Notes: generated from the letters alone by a model not told the origin. Positions 10,352 through 21,261 are shown, counted from the first letter of the stretch. The stretch: DNA of 64,000 nt from Ralstonia sp. A12 (GCF_000801955.1 NZ_JSZO01000006.1:1-64000); one strand, 5' to 3'. Translations and numbers: made by a program.

Positions 10352-11947
10352 ATGTCCGCACATCCCACCTGGCGTGAAATCCTCATCAATGGCGCGCTGG
10401 CCGCGCACCACGGCGCCGACCTGCTTTTCGGCACCTCAGGTATTCGCGCGCTGGAAGCCTCCGCTTACCGCTCACTCGATCCGTTCACGCTGATGGCACG
10501 CGCCGGCGAGGCTGCCGCTGACTGGCTCCAGACCCGTGCCCCGCACGGGCATTTGCTGTTTGTTGCCGGCCCAGGCAACAACGGCGGCGATGCGCTCGTC
10601 GCGGCAACGGTGCTGCACCTGGCGGGGCACGCCGTCACCGTGTGGCTGGCCGCCGACCCGGCCAAGCTGCCCGACGATGCCCACCGCGCCTGGACCGAAG
10701 CGCGCGCAGCCAACGTGCCGATCGAACTTTTGCATACCACTGCCTCCGTACCGGCCACGACCACTGCCATCATCGATGGGCTGTTCGGCATTGGGTTGGC
10801 GCGGCCACTGGCCGGGCTGCATGCGGCGCTGGTCGACACGCTCAATACCAGCAGGCTGCCGGTCTATGCACTCGATATTCCCTCCGGGCTGAACGGCGAC
10901 ACGGGCCAGCCGCCCGCGCCGGAATCGCCTGTGGTGCAGGCACGGGCCACGCTCACCTTCCTCGCCGTCAAACCGGGCTTGCTGACCGGCGGCGGTCGCG
11001 ATGCTGCCGGCGATATTGCACTGGCCGATCTGCAGGCCGCGCAGCCGGCGTACGACGGCGTGATCGAAGCGGAAGCGCTCATCAATACGCCCGCACGCTG
11101 GCTCGCTCATCTACCGCGCCGCAAGCACGATGGGCACAAGGGGTCGTATGGCAGCGTAGCGATCGTCGGCGGTGCGCATGGCATGGTGGGGGCGCCGCTG
11201 CTGACCGCGCGCGGTGCGCTGTACCTGGGCGCGGGTAAGGTGCATGTGGTATCGCTGGCGGCGGATGCGCCGCGCGTGGACCCCGCCCAGCCCGAACTGA
11301 TGTTGCATACGTGGGGCACGCTTGACCTGGGTGGCATGCAAGCGCTGGCCGTGGGCCCGGGTATGAGTGCGTCCAAGGATGCCGAAGCCGCGCTCGACCA
11401 CCTGCTGGATCGAATGCTGTCGTCGCGCATCCCCACCGTGTTCGACGCCGATGCGCTGAACCTGTTTGCCAAGGTGCCCGCACTGCTCGCCCATCTGACG
11501 CAACTGGCGCAAAGCGGCGTGCCCGTCGTGCTCACGCCGCATCCGCTTGAAGCAGCGCGCCTGCTGCAGGTGGATGCGCAGACCGTTCAACGTGACCGTC
11601 TGGCCGCAGCCAAGGCACTCGTCAACCGAACCGGGGCTGCTGTCGTACTCAAGGGCTCAGGCACTGTGATTGCTGCACCGGGCATGACGCCCGCTATCAA
11701 CCCAACGGGCAATGGCGGTCTGGCCTCCGGCGGGACGGGCGACGTGCTGACCGGCATGGTGAGCGCGCTGCTTGCGCAAGGCGTGCCCGCCCGCGAGGCG
11801 GCGCTTTCCGCCGTCTGGCTGCACGGCCGTGCTGCGGACGATCTAGTCTCCTCGGGCGAGGGCCCGATCGGCCTGCATGCGAGTGAACTGTGCGCCCCGG
11901 CGCGGCGCGCACTCAACGCACTGCTGGCGTCGGACGCGCGCGGATAG
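10352..11947 (+). CDS. nnr: bifunctional NAD(P)H-hydrate epimerase / ADP-dependent NAD(P)H-hydrate dehydratase
   Basis: 531 aa. It repairs NADHX and NADPHX, hydrated forms of the nicotinamide cofactors. The N-terminal half (to about 240) is the YjeF_N epimerase, with GPGNNGGDALVAATVL near residue 70 and DIPSGLNGDTG near 175. The C-terminal half is the ribokinase-like dehydratase, with KGSYGSVAIVGGAHGMVGAP, DADALNLFA, LTPHPLEAARLL and the phosphate-binding NGGLASGGTGDVLTGM. Fusion of the two activities is usual in bacteria. pgi follows 61 bases downstream on the same strand. Confidence 0.95.
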   Translation: MSAHPTWREILINGALAAHHGADLLFGTSGIRALEASAYRSLDPFTLMARAGEAAADWLQTRAPHGHLLFVAGPGNNGGDALVAATVLHLAGHAVTVWLAADPAKLPDDAHRAWTEARAANVPIELLHTTASVPATTTAIIDGLFGIGLARPLAGLHAALVDTLNTSRLPVYALDIPSGLNGDTGQPPAPESPVVQARATLTFLAVKPGLLTGGGRDAAGDIALADLQAAQPAYDGVIEAEALINTPARWLAHLPRRKHDGHKGSYGSVAIVGGAHGMVGAPLLTARGALYLGAGKVHVVSLAADAPRVDPAQPELMLHTWGTLDLGGMQALAVGPGMSASKDAEAALDHLLDRMLSSRIPTVFDADALNLFAKVPALLAHLTQLAQSGVPVVLTPHPLEAARLLQVDAQTVQRDRLAAAKALVNRTGAAVVLKGSGTVIAAPGMTPAINPTGNGGLASGGTGDVLTGMVSALLAQGVPAREAALSAVWLHGRAADDLVSSGEGPIGLHASELCAPARRALNALLASDARG

Positions 11948-12008
11948 AAAGACGTCATGTTGCGCCGTTATACTGCGCATTCGCTTTTGCTACTCAATGT
12001 CATACCGC

Positions 12009-13628
<1,620 letters not shown>

Positions 13629-13632
13629 CCGA

Positions 13633-14343
13633 TCAGAGTTCGGTGACGGTTTCGTCGCCGACCAGATGGCCAGCCTCGATCGTGAGAATGCGATTGCAGC
13701 GCGCGGCCACCGAGCGGTCATGGGTAACCAGTACCAGTGTGGAACCAGCGCTCTGGTTCAGCTCGAACATCAGCGCAATGACAGCCTCGCCGGTGGCGGT
13801 ATCCAGGCTACCGGTCGGCTCATCTGCAAAGAGGATATCTGGTTCGGTGACGAACGCACGTGCCAACGCTACACGTTGCTGCTCGCCGCCCGACAAAGTC
13901 TTCGGATAGTGCGACAGACGTGCACCCAGACCAACGCGGTCCAGCAGCGTTGTGGCGCGACGGCGCATCTCCGTGGCATTCACATCGCCTTGCAGCTCAA
14001 GTGGCAGCATCACGTTCTCGAGCGCGGTCAGGTGCGGCAGCAACTGGAACGACTGGAATACAAAGCCCACGTGACTACCGCGAACTGCGGCTCGACCATC
14101 CTCATCCAGCCCGAACAAATCGTGGCCCAACAGCTTGACCTTACCGGAGCTCGGCAGGTCCAGGCCCGCCAGCAACCCAAGTAGCGTTGACTTGCCTGAG
14201 CCCGATGCGCCGACGATGGCCAACGTCTCACCCGCTTCCACACGAAAGCCAACATCGCTCAAAATAGGCAACTCACCGGTGGCATCGCGCACGGTCTTGT
14301 GCAGCGAATCGACTTCAATCACCCAGGTAGCGGAAGACGACAT
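13633..14343 (-). CDS. ybbA: YbbA/LolD-type ABC transporter ATP-binding protein
   Basis: 236 aa from the ATG at 14343. Walker A GASGSGKST is at 45-53, the signature LSGGEQQRVALARA near 147, Walker B ILFADEPTG near 168, and the H-loop LVTHDRS near 205. The family powers MacB/FtsX-type permeases. In E. coli the same ATPase gene is also divergent from tesA but is followed by its permease gene ybbP; here the next gene is convergent pgi, so no permease is encoded beside it. Its start codon shares bases with that of tesA. Partner and substrate are unknown. Confidence 0.9.
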   Translation of the reverse strand: MSSSATWVIEVDSLHKTVRDATGELPILSDVGFRVEAGETLAIVGASGSGKSTLLGLLAGLDLPSSGKVKLLGHDLFGLDEDGRAAVRGSHVGFVFQSFQLLPHLTALENVMLPLELQGDVNATEMRRRATTLLDRVGLGARLSHYPKTLSGGEQQRVALARAFVTEPDILFADEPTGSLDTATGEAVIALMFELNQSAGSTLVLVTHDRSVAARCNRILTIEAGHLVGDETVTEL

Positions 14344-15025
14344 GATTGGACAAGTAGGTAGTAGAAGGCGCAGTGCGAAAGCGCTGGTAGTGGCACTCGG
14401 TTGCGCAGTGTTTGGCATGCTTCCGCTCTCACAGATGGCAGCAGCGCAAGGCGCGCCTGCAGCGCATCGCGTGGTCGTGCTAGGCGACAGCCTGTCTGCG
14501 GGATATGGCCTGGCGCAAGGCACCGGCTGGGTTGCGCTGCTCGACAAGCGACTCAAAGAGCGGAAGCCCGATTATAGCGTCGCCAACGCAAGCATCAGCG
14601 GCGACACCACGGCCGGCGGCCGTTCGCGCCTGCCCGCTGTGCTGGCGCGTGAGAAGCCTTCCGTTGTGATCGTTGAGCTTGGTGGCAACGACGCCCTGCG
14701 CGGCTTGTCGCTTGCCTCCAGCGAGGCCAACCTGAAGGCGATGATCGATGCGTCGCAAGCCTCGGGCGCGAAGGTGCTGCTGGTCGGCATGCGTATCCCA
14801 CCCAACTATGGGCCTGATTACAGCGACCGGTTCTTCGCCATGTACGGCAAGCTGGCGCAGCAGTACAAGCTGCCGCTCGTTCCCTTCCTGCTGGAAGGCG
14901 TGGCGCAGCGCCCCGATTGGTTTCAGGAAGACCGCATTCACCCGATCGCGGCAGCCCAACCGACGATGCTCGACAACGTCTGGCCCAAGCTGGAACCACT
15001 GCTGAAGGCGCGGGTCGGAGGGTAA
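14342..15025 (+). CDS. tesA: GDSL-type esterase/lysophospholipase TesA
   Basis: 227 aa. A Sec signal (RRR, then ALVVALGCAVFGML, ending near AAA-Q at about 36) sends it to the periplasm. The SGNH blocks are all present: GDSLSAGYG with nucleophile Ser50, the Gly in SISGDTTAGG, GGNDALRG, and the catalytic Asp/His of QEDRIHP. The family hydrolyses thioesters, aryl esters and lysophospholipids. The ATG sits in the tetranucleotide CATG that also supplies the divergent ybbA start, so its promoter must lie inside ybbA. That position also fits the signal peptide. Confidence 0.92.
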   Translation: MIGQVGSRRRSAKALVVALGCAVFGMLPLSQMAAAQGAPAAHRVVVLGDSLSAGYGLAQGTGWVALLDKRLKERKPDYSVANASISGDTTAGGRSRLPAVLAREKPSVVIVELGGNDALRGLSLASSEANLKAMIDASQASGAKVLLVGMRIPPNYGPDYSDRFFAMYGKLAQQYKLPLVPFLLEGVAQRPDWFQEDRIHPIAAAQPTMLDNVWPKLEPLLKARVGG

Positions 15026-15092
15026 CGGCCCGCCACGTCAGCTCGCAGAATAGTTAAGCGCACCGGGCCGCATCTCGCACGGGGGAAACACC

Positions 15093-15785
15093 ATGAAGCT
15101 TCTGAGAAGCGCATTGCGCACAGCTCGGGACAACAAGCGGTTCCTGGTCGGCATGTCGTTGCTATTCGCATTCCGCGCCTGTATTGCCGACTGGGCTGTC
15201 GTGCCCAGCGGATCGATGAATCCGACACTCATCGAAGGTGACTACATCCTCATGAACCGGCTGGCCTACGGCGTGCGCGTACCGGCCACCACCGTCTGGC
15301 TCAAGCGCGGCGACGAACCCAAGCGCGGCGATGTCGTTGTGTTCTCCTCACCGGAAGATGGCACGAAACTGGTCAAGCGCCTGATCGGCCTGCCTGGTGA
15401 TGTCATCGAGATGCGCGGCGAAGCGCTGTTCATCAACCACCAGCGCATCGCCTATACACCGTTGCCAGACATCGCACCCGGCGCTTTGCCGCAATCCACC
15501 GCAGCACTGCCGCACGAGCTTTGGTCCGAGACCCTTCCTGGGCGCGAGCACGCTGTGATGGTTCTGCCCGGTGTGGCAGCGTTGCGCAGCTTCGGCCCCA
15601 TCACAGTGCCGGCGGATCACTACCTGATGCTCGGCGACAACCGCGACAACAGCCATGACTCGCGTTACTTTGGCCTGGTCTCACGCAAGAACCTCATCGC
15701 TCGTGCCTCGCATGTCGCGCTGTCGTTCGATCCCGAGCGCTGGTATATGCCGCGCCTGGCGCGCATCGGCAAGCCGCTCGACTGA
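15093..15785 (+). CDS. lepB: signal peptidase I
   Basis: 230 aa. It cleaves Sec and Tat signal peptides at the outer face of the inner membrane. The catalytic Ser is in PSGSMNPTL (Ser41) and the catalytic Lys in KLVKRLIGLPGD (Lys95); GDNRDNSHDSRYFG, the box E signature, is near residue 185. There is only one short hydrophobic segment before the Ser (about 18-35), against two in E. coli LepB. No elongation-factor or RNase III genes accompany it, so it may be a second copy; that cannot be checked here. A strong terminator follows. Confidence 0.9.
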   Translation: MKLLRSALRTARDNKRFLVGMSLLFAFRACIADWAVVPSGSMNPTLIEGDYILMNRLAYGVRVPATTVWLKRGDEPKRGDVVVFSSPEDGTKLVKRLIGLPGDVIEMRGEALFINHQRIAYTPLPDIAPGALPQSTAALPHELWSETLPGREHAVMVLPGVAALRSFGPITVPADHYLMLGDNRDNSHDSRYFGLVSRKNLIARASHVALSFDPERWYMPRLARIGKPLD

Positions 15786-15803
15786 GTTGCCTGGCCGGCA
15801 AAG

Positions 15804-15832
15804 AAAAAGCCCCTCATTGAGGGGCTTTTTTT
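15804..15832 (+). terminator. intrinsic terminator after lepB
   Basis: AAAAAGCCCCTCATTGAGGGGCTTTTTTT: an 8-9 bp stem with a short loop and a T run, 18 bases after the lepB stop. The A run on the other flank lets it serve the convergent ppiD gene too. Confidence 0.92.
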
Positions 15833-15858
15833 GTCAGGCTTGCGATGATGCGCCGAGC

Positions 15859-17796
15859 TTATTCATCTGAGCTGGATGGCTTGGCAGCGTCGACCACACC
15901 GCTGTTGATCTTCACCTTCGCACGGGCCTTCAATGCCTCGTAGTAGGCGTTGAAGTCAGCCTGACCAGCAGCTTGCGCCAGTTGCTGCGCATCAGCGGCA
16001 CGGCGAGCTTCATCCACATTGGCCGGCGGCAGCACCTTGTTGATGCGATACAGCGCATAGCCCTGCGCACCCAGATCGACACCAATGGTGGTCGGCAGCG
16101 TAGTGGCATCAGCACGCAGGATGGCCGTGAGTGCTGTCGGCGGCGTGCCCTGAGCCTGCTGACGCGACACAGTCTGCGCGGCGCTGAAACCGTCGGCGCT
16201 GTTGCTCTGTTTGACAGCAGCCAGCTTCTCTTCACCAGCCTTCTTGGCCAGCGCAGCCGCTTGTTCAGCAATTACCTTGGCCTTGACCTGCTCACGCACA
16301 TCAGCCAGCTTCTTGACCGTCGCCGGACGATACTCAGCCGCACGCGCTGCCACGAGCGTGGTCGGGCCAACCTGGATGGCTGCCGTGTTGCGATGGTTCT
16401 TGATGACGTCGTCGGCAAACAGTGCCTTGAGCACCTTTTCATTGCCGATCGGGCTGCTCGCCAGCGCCGGGGTCGGTGTGCGGGTCACGTTGTCGGCCGT
16501 TTGCACTTGCAGCTTGAGCTTGTCGGCCACCGGCTTCAGGCTGTCGGACTGGTCTTCGACTGCATTGGAAAACGCGTCGGCCAACTCGGTGTACTTCTTG
16601 TTGGCCAGTTGCGTACGCACTTCGCGCTCCAGCTCCGGCTTGACGGCTTCCAGCGGCTGCACACCGCCACCCTTCACTTCCTCAAGCTTGATGATGTGGA
16701 AACCGAAATCGCTCTGCACCACGTCGCTGATGTCACCCGGCTGCTTGAGCGCAAACAGCGCGTTCTCGAACGGCGGGACGGTCGCGCCTTTACCCAGGAA
16801 GCCCAACTCACCGCCTTGTGCGGCCGAGCCCGGATCGCCCGAGTACTTCTTGGCCAGTTCAGCGAAGCTCGCGGGGTTCTTGCGCACTTCGGCCAGGACT
16901 TCCTCTGCCTTCTTCTTGGCAGCATCCTTATCAGCAGCCTTAGCGTTGTCCGGCAGCTTGATCAGGATGTGCGCAGCGCGGCGTTCTTCCTGCGTCTTGA
17001 AGCGCGCGGCGTTCTGATCGTAGTACTCCTTGATCTGCTCAGGCGTAACCGGAATCTGCTTCATCATGTCTTCGCCCGAGAACACCACGTACTCGGCCTT
17101 GACTTGCTCCGGCACCGAAAACTCTTGCTGATGCGCGTCGTAATAAGCCTGGATGGCCTTGTCGTCGACGTTGACCTTGGCAGCGTAGTCGGCCGGCTTG
17201 AACAACAGGGCCTGCACTTCGCGCTGTTGGTCACGCACCTGGATCAGGTGGTCCACCAGCGACTTCGGCACAAAGGCCGTCGACACGATCGACTGCGGAA
17301 GCTGCTGCTGCGCAAGCTCAAAGCGCAGGTTGCCTTCCAACTGCTCAGGCGTCATGTTCTGCGCAGCCAGCAGTTGCACGTAGGCTTGCTCGTCGAACGA
17401 GCCATCCGGCTTGCGCAGTGCGGCTACGGCCGGGATCTGCAAAATGGTGTCGCGGATCTTCTCGTTCGAGACGTTCAGGTTGGCATGCGCGACTTCATTG
17501 GAAAGCACGCGCTGCTGAATGATGCCGTCCAGCACATCGCGACGCATCTGTGGGCCTTCGAACTGACGTGGGTCGTACTGCGCGCCCAGCATCTGGCGCA
17601 AACGGTCGGTCTGCTCGCGCACGCGGTTGTCGACCTCTGCAGTCGTAATGACCTTGCCGTCTACCTTGGCTGCATCGTGCGAGCTGTCCATGAAGCTCGA
17701 ATAGCTTTGCACGCCAAAAAACACGAACGATGGGAACACCAGAATCAGCAGCACCAGAAACATCAAGCGCCGATGCGTACGTACGAATTCAAGCAT
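15859..17796 (-). CDS. ppiD: PpiD/SurA-type periplasmic folding factor (parvulin peptidyl-prolyl isomerase)
   Basis: 645 aa from the ATG at 17796 (MLEFVRTHRR). One N-terminal membrane anchor (about 11-30, MFLVLLILVFPSFVFFG) holds the rest in the periplasm. A SurA-N-like chaperone region is followed by a parvulin domain at about 270-365, starting at RRAAHILIKL, with the usual GGELGFLGKG and DFGFHIIKLEEV. The protein acts on outer-membrane proteins leaving SecYEG. Its position beside tRNA genes, hupB and lon is shared with many proteobacteria. 26 codons of open frame upstream of the chosen ATG look non-coding. Confidence 0.93.
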   Translation of the reverse strand: MLEFVRTHRRLMFLVLLILVFPSFVFFGVQSYSSFMDSSHDAAKVDGKVITTAEVDNRVREQTDRLRQMLGAQYDPRQFEGPQMRRDVLDGIIQQRVLSNEVAHANLNVSNEKIRDTILQIPAVAALRKPDGSFDEQAYVQLLAAQNMTPEQLEGNLRFELAQQQLPQSIVSTAFVPKSLVDHLIQVRDQQREVQALLFKPADYAAKVNVDDKAIQAYYDAHQQEFSVPEQVKAEYVVFSGEDMMKQIPVTPEQIKEYYDQNAARFKTQEERRAAHILIKLPDNAKAADKDAAKKKAEEVLAEVRKNPASFAELAKKYSGDPGSAAQGGELGFLGKGATVPPFENALFALKQPGDISDVVQSDFGFHIIKLEEVKGGGVQPLEAVKPELEREVRTQLANKKYTELADAFSNAVEDQSDSLKPVADKLKLQVQTADNVTRTPTPALASSPIGNEKVLKALFADDVIKNHRNTAAIQVGPTTLVAARAAEYRPATVKKLADVREQVKAKVIAEQAAALAKKAGEEKLAAVKQSNSADGFSAAQTVSRQQAQGTPPTALTAILRADATTLPTTIGVDLGAQGYALYRINKVLPPANVDEARRAADAQQLAQAAGQADFNAYYEALKARAKVKINSGVVDAAKPSSSDE

Positions 17797-17918
17797 GCTG
17801 GACCGGGGTGAATAGAAGATGGGAAATCCGGCGATTCTATCAGGTGCCGCCAACATTCCGGACATTCGCAGCACAGTGTTCAGACATGCGCCTGCAACAC
17901 TGCCGCCGCAGAAAAGAC

Positions 17919-17943
17919 AAAGGCCCGAACAAGTCGGGCCTTT
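17919..17943 (-). terminator. intrinsic terminator of the tRNA-Val/tRNA-Asp unit
   Basis: AAAGGCCCGA / TCGGGCCTTT hairpin just past the encoded CCA end of tRNA-Asp. On the minus strand it runs into TTTGTCTTTTC. Confidence 0.8.
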
Positions 17944-17952
17944 GCTGTGTTC

Positions 17953-18029
17953 TGGCGGAGCGGACGGGACTCGAACCCGCGACCCCCGGCGTGACAGGCC
18001 GGTATTCTAACCGACTGAACTACCGCTCC
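17953..18029 (-). tRNA. tRNA-Asp (anticodon GUC)
   Basis: Reads GGAGCGGTAGTTCAGTCGG at the 5' end on the minus strand. Anticodon loop CTGTCAC gives GUC. The T arm is GCGGGTTCGAGTCCCGT, the acceptor stem pairs GGAGCGG with CCGCTCC, and discriminator G is followed by an encoded CCA. 77 nt including CCA. It lies 45 bases downstream of tRNA-Val, in one transcript. Confidence 0.97.
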
Positions 18030-18074
18030 AGATTGGGTCGGACTGCACGATGCGCGAAGCGGCACTGCGAACGA

Positions 18075-18150
18075 TGGTGGGTGCTGAGAGGCTCGAACTC
18101 CCGACCCGCGCCTTGTAAGGGCGCTGCTCTACCAACTGAGCTAAGCACCC
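18075..18150 (-). tRNA. tRNA-Val (anticodon UAC)
   Basis: Reads GGGTGCTTAGCTCAGTTGG at the 5' end on the minus strand. Anticodon loop CTTACAA gives UAC. The acceptor stem pairs GGGTGCT with AGCACCC, followed by A and an encoded CCA. 76 nt. It lies between hupB and tRNA-Asp. Confidence 0.97.
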
Positions 18151-18228
18151 GTCCGCAATACCGGCACAAGCCGGACTGTCCGGCACTCACATTCGTTGTC
18201 ACCCGAATGTTGTGAGCACCAAAGCCCG

Positions 18229-18501
18229 CTAGTTTAGCGCATCTTTCAGCGCTTTGCCAGGTTTGAATTTCGCAACCTTGCCACCCTCGATTGTGATGGT
18301 GGCTCCGGTGCGTGGATTGCGCCCGTTGCGCGAAGATCGCTTGCCGACCAGGAACGTGCCGAAGCCGACCAGCGTAACCGATCCGCCGTCGCACAGCGCA
18401 TCTTTGATGCCGCCGATCAGCGCGTCGATGGCGCGCCCGGCTGCAGCTTTTGACATGTCGGTCTGTGCCGCCACATGGTCGATGAGATCCGTCTTGTTCA
18501 T
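18229..18501 (-). CDS. hupB: DNA-binding protein HU
   Basis: 90 aa, the exact size of the family. It bends and compacts DNA as a dimer. MNKTDLIDHVA opens the helical dimer part; GFGTFLVGKRSSRNGRNPRTG forms the beta arm with the conserved RNPRTG that clamps the minor groove; FKPGKALKDALN ends the protein. A GGGGAGG ribosome binding site precedes the ATG, and a near-consensus sigma70 promoter lies 40-65 bases upstream. The hupB-lon order is usual in proteobacteria. Confidence 0.97.
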   Translation of the reverse strand: MNKTDLIDHVAAQTDMSKAAAGRAIDALIGGIKDALCDGGSVTLVGFGTFLVGKRSSRNGRNPRTGATITIEGGKVAKFKPGKALKDALN

Positions 18502-18538
18502 CGCGCCACCTCCCCGAACACCCGCTTAGTGTGGATTT

Positions 18539-18567
18539 ATTAAAGTGGCCGCCAATCGACGTGTCAA
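18539..18567 (-). promoter_or_regulatory. sigma70 promoter of hupB
   Basis: On the minus strand TTGACA (18567-18562), a 17-base spacer and TTTAAT (18544-18539): perfect -35, optimal spacing and a 4/6 -10. This predicts transcription start about 30 bases before the hupB ATG and hence strong expression. Confidence 0.8.
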
Positions 18568-18615
18568 GGCGAAGAGCCCAACGCCAAACACGCCGACTGC
18601 ATCGCACGCAATCCA

Positions 18616-18643
18616 AAGAAAAAGAGCCCGAACAATGTCGGGC
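18616..18643 (-). terminator. intrinsic terminator of lon
   Basis: On the minus strand GCCCGA-CATTGT-TCGGGC followed by TCTTTTTCTTT. It lies about 30 bases past the lon stop. Confidence 0.8.
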
Positions 18644-18671
18644 CCTTCTTCAACTCAGGCAAGCTGAGGCA

Positions 18672-21092
18672 TCAGTGATGCACCATCTCCTGCGCCTTGC
18701 CGTCGTCAGTCTTGGTGGCTTCGGGCGCCGGCTTGGCTTCCTCTTCCGGCAGCGGTTCGGGCTTGCGCACCAGCGCGAGTTCCAACACCTTGTCGATCCA
18801 GCGCACCGGCTGGATCTCGATGCTGTTCTTCACGTTGTCCGGAATGTCCGTCAGATCCTTGACGTTCTCTTCCGGGATCAGCACCAGCTTGATGCCACCA
18901 CGGTGCGCGGCCAGCAACTTTTCCTTCAGCCCACCAATCGGCAGCACTTCACCGCGCAGCGTGATCTCACCGGTCATCGCCACATCAGCACGCACCGGAA
19001 TACCGGTCAGCACCGACACCAGCGCCGTCGTCATCGCAATACCCGCCGACGGACCGTCCTTGGGCGTTGCGCCTTCAGGCACGTGGATGTGAATGTCACG
19101 CTTCTCGAACATCTCATCCTTGATACCCAGACGTGCGGAGCGCGAACGCACCACCGAACGTGCAGCCTCGACCGATTCCTTCATCACGTCGCCCAGCGAA
19201 CCGGTGCGGGTGATATTGCCCTTGCCCGGCATCAGCGCGGCTTCGATGGTCAGCAGATCGCCGCCCACTTCCGTCCACGCCAGACCTGTGACTTGACCAA
19301 CCTGGTCTTCCTTGCCGGCGAGACCAAAGTCGAATCGACGCACGCCGAGGAATTTGTCCAGGTTGTCCGAATCCACCTTCACGGACGTGCTGGCTTCCTT
19401 CTTCAGCAGCAGTTGCTTGACGACCTTACGGCAGATCTTCGAGACCTCGCGCTCCAGCGAACGCACACCGGCTTCCCGCGTGTAGTAGCGGATGATGTCG
19501 CGCAGCGCGCCTTCAGCCACCTCGATCTCGCCTTCCTTCAGACCATTGTTCTTGACCTGCTTGGGCAGCAGGTAGCGGCGGGCGATGTTGACCTTTTCAT
19601 CTTCCGTGTAGCCCGACAGGCGGATCACTTCCATCCGGTCCAGCAGCGGCGCCGGGATGTTCAGCGAGTTCGACGTCGCCACGAACATCACGTCCGACAG
19701 GTCAAAGTCCACTTCGATGTAGTGGTCCTGGAACGTGTGGTTCTGTTCCGGGTCCAGCACTTCGAGCAGCGCCGACGACGGGTCACCGCGGAAATCCGCG
19801 CCCATCTTGTCGATCTCGTCGAGCAAGAACAGCGGGTTGCGCACGCCAACCTTGGTCAGGCTCTGCAGGATCTTGCCCGGCATCGACCCGATATAGGTAC
19901 GGCGGTGACCACGGATCTCGGCCTCGTCACGCACACCACCCAGTGCCATGCGCACGAACTTGCGGTTCGTTGCACGCGCCACCGACTGCCCAAGCGAAGT
20001 CTTACCCACACCCGGCGGCCCGACGAGGCACAGGATCGGCGCCTTCAGCTTGTCGACACGCTGCTGTACCGCGAGGTACTCGAGAATGCGCTCCTTGACC
20101 TTTTCCAGACCATAGTGGTCGGTGTCCAGCACCTGTTCAGCGTTCGACAAGTCATTGTTGACCTTGCTCTTCTTGCGCCACGGCAGGCCTACGAGCGTGT
20201 CAATGTAGTTGCGCACGACCGTTGCCTCGGCCGACATCGGCGACATCAGCTTGAGCTTCTTGAACTCGGAGTCAGCCTTCTTCTTGGCTTCCTTGGGCAT
20301 GCGAGCGGCTTTGATCTTCTTGTCCAACTCTTCAAGATCAGCACCTTCTTCACCTTCGCCCAATTCCTTCTGGATGGCCTTGACCTGCTCGTTCAGGTAA
20401 TACTCGCGCTGGCTCTTCTCCATCTGGCGCTTAACGCGGCCGCGGATGCGCTTTTCCACCTGCAGGATGTCGATCTCACCTTCCAGCTGCGACAGCAGGC
20501 TCTCCAGACGTTCAGTCACATTGAACATCTCGAGAATCTTCTGCTTCTGCTCGAGCTTGATCGGCAGATGCGCGGCGATGGTGTCAGCCAGACGACCCGG
20601 CTCATCGATGCCCGACAGCGAGGTCAGGATCTCCGGCGGGATCTTCTTGTTCAGCTTCACGTACTGGTCGAACTGCGACACGATGGCGCGACGCAGCGCC
20701 TCGGTCTCAGCCGATTCAGTCGGCTCCGGGCCGACGGGCACCGCCTCGCAGAAGAAGTGCGATTCGTCGTCGGTCACGGTCAGAATATTCGCGCGTTGCG
20801 TGCCCTCGACCAGCACCTTCACGGTGCCGTCCGGCAGCTTCAGCATTTGCAGGATGTTGGCGATACAACCGACCTCGTAGAGGTCCTTGTCGGTCGGCTC
20901 ATCCTTGGCGGCGGTTTTTTGCGCCACGAGCATGATGCTCTTGCCCGCTTCCATCGCGGCTTCCAGCGCCTTGATGGACTTGGGGCGCCCCACGAACAGC
21001 GGAATCACCATGTGCGGAAACACCACCACGTCGCGCAACGGCAACAGCGGCAGGCGAATCTGCTCAGCGGGTAAAAGTTGGGTTCCGGACAT
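18672..21092 (-). CDS. lon: ATP-dependent protease Lon
   Basis: 806 aa. This cytosolic AAA+ protease degrades misfolded and regulatory proteins. The N-terminal LON substrate domain ([20 protein letters not shown]) and a coiled helical region are followed by the AAA+ module, with Walker [10 protein letters not shown] near 360 and Walker [13 protein letters not shown]. The C-terminal serine-lysine protease has [11 protein letters not shown] with the nucleophile Ser, and [14 protein letters not shown] with the catalytic Lys. Length is normal. The start is preceded by GGGGA. A heat-shock-type promoter lies just upstream, in keeping with the usual sigma32 control of lon. Confidence 0.98.
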   Translation of the reverse strand: MSGTQLLPAEQIRLPLLPLRDVVVFPHMVIPLFVGRPKSIKALEAAMEAGKSIMLVAQKTAAKDEPTDKDLYEVGCIANILQMLKLPDGTVKVLVEGTQRANILTVTDDESHFFCEAVPVGPEPTESAETEALRRAIVSQFDQYVKLNKKIPPEILTSLSGIDEPGRLADTIAAHLPIKLEQKQKILEMFNVTERLESLLSQLEGEIDILQVEKRIRGRVKRQMEKSQREYYLNEQVKAIQKELGEGEEGADLEELDKKIKAARMPKEAKKKADSEFKKLKLMSPMSAEATVVRNYIDTLVGLPWRKKSKVNNDLSNAEQVLDTDHYGLEKVKERILEYLAVQQRVDKLKAPILCLVGPPGVGKTSLGQSVARATNRKFVRMALGGVRDEAEIRGHRRTYIGSMPGKILQSLTKVGVRNPLFLLDEIDKMGADFRGDPSSALLEVLDPEQNHTFQDHYIEVDFDLSDVMFVATSNSLNIPAPLLDRMEVIRLSGYTEDEKVNIARRYLLPKQVKNNGLKEGEIEVAEGALRDIIRYYTREAGVRSLEREVSKICRKVVKQLLLKKEASTSVKVDSDNLDKFLGVRRFDFGLAGKEDQVGQVTGLAWTEVGGDLLTIEAALMPGKGNITRTGSLGDVMKESVEAARSVVRSRSARLGIKDEMFEKRDIHIHVPEGATPKDGPSAGIAMTTALVSVLTGIPVRADVAMTGEITLRGEVLPIGGLKEKLLAAHRGGIKLVLIPEENVKDLTDIPDNVKNSIEIQPVRWIDKVLELALVRKPEPLPEEEAKPAPEATKTDDGKAQEMVHH

Positions 21093-21120
21093 TATTTTCC
21101 CCAGAAAGTCATGTAAGGGC

Positions 21121-21149
21121 TAAATTGGGCGCAGTGGCGGTTTTACAAG
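21121..21149 (-). promoter_or_regulatory. sigma32-like (heat-shock) promoter of lon
   Basis: On the minus strand CTTGTAAA (21149-21142), a 12-base spacer and CCCAATTTA (21129-21121), compared with the sigma32 consensus CTTGAAA and CCCCATnTA. The -35 matches 6 of 7 and the -10 matches 7 of 8 defined bases. The predicted start is about 20 bases before the lon ATG. Confidence 0.65.
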
Positions 21150-21190
21150 GCCGCCGCTGCAAGTCGCGTGCCGACCCGGTTTCCCGAAGC

Positions 21191-21218
21191 AAAAAAGCCG
21201 CTCGCATGCGAACGGCTT
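21191..21218 (-). terminator. intrinsic terminator of clpX
   Basis: AAGCCG and CGGCTT arms around TTCGCATGCGAG on the minus strand, followed by a run of six T. It lies between the clpX stop and the lon promoter. Confidence 0.8.
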
Positions 21219-21261
21219 CCTGCGTGGGACGCATACGGCGCATCCCGGCCGGGCATTCGCG

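Noticed and set aside
18531-21074. An 847-codon open frame antisense to lon, and similar long frames antisense to purL (5485-7758) and ppiD (15973-17811)
   Set aside because: They mirror the third-position GC bias of the real genes, are rich in His/Arg/Gln and have no domain or ribosome binding site.
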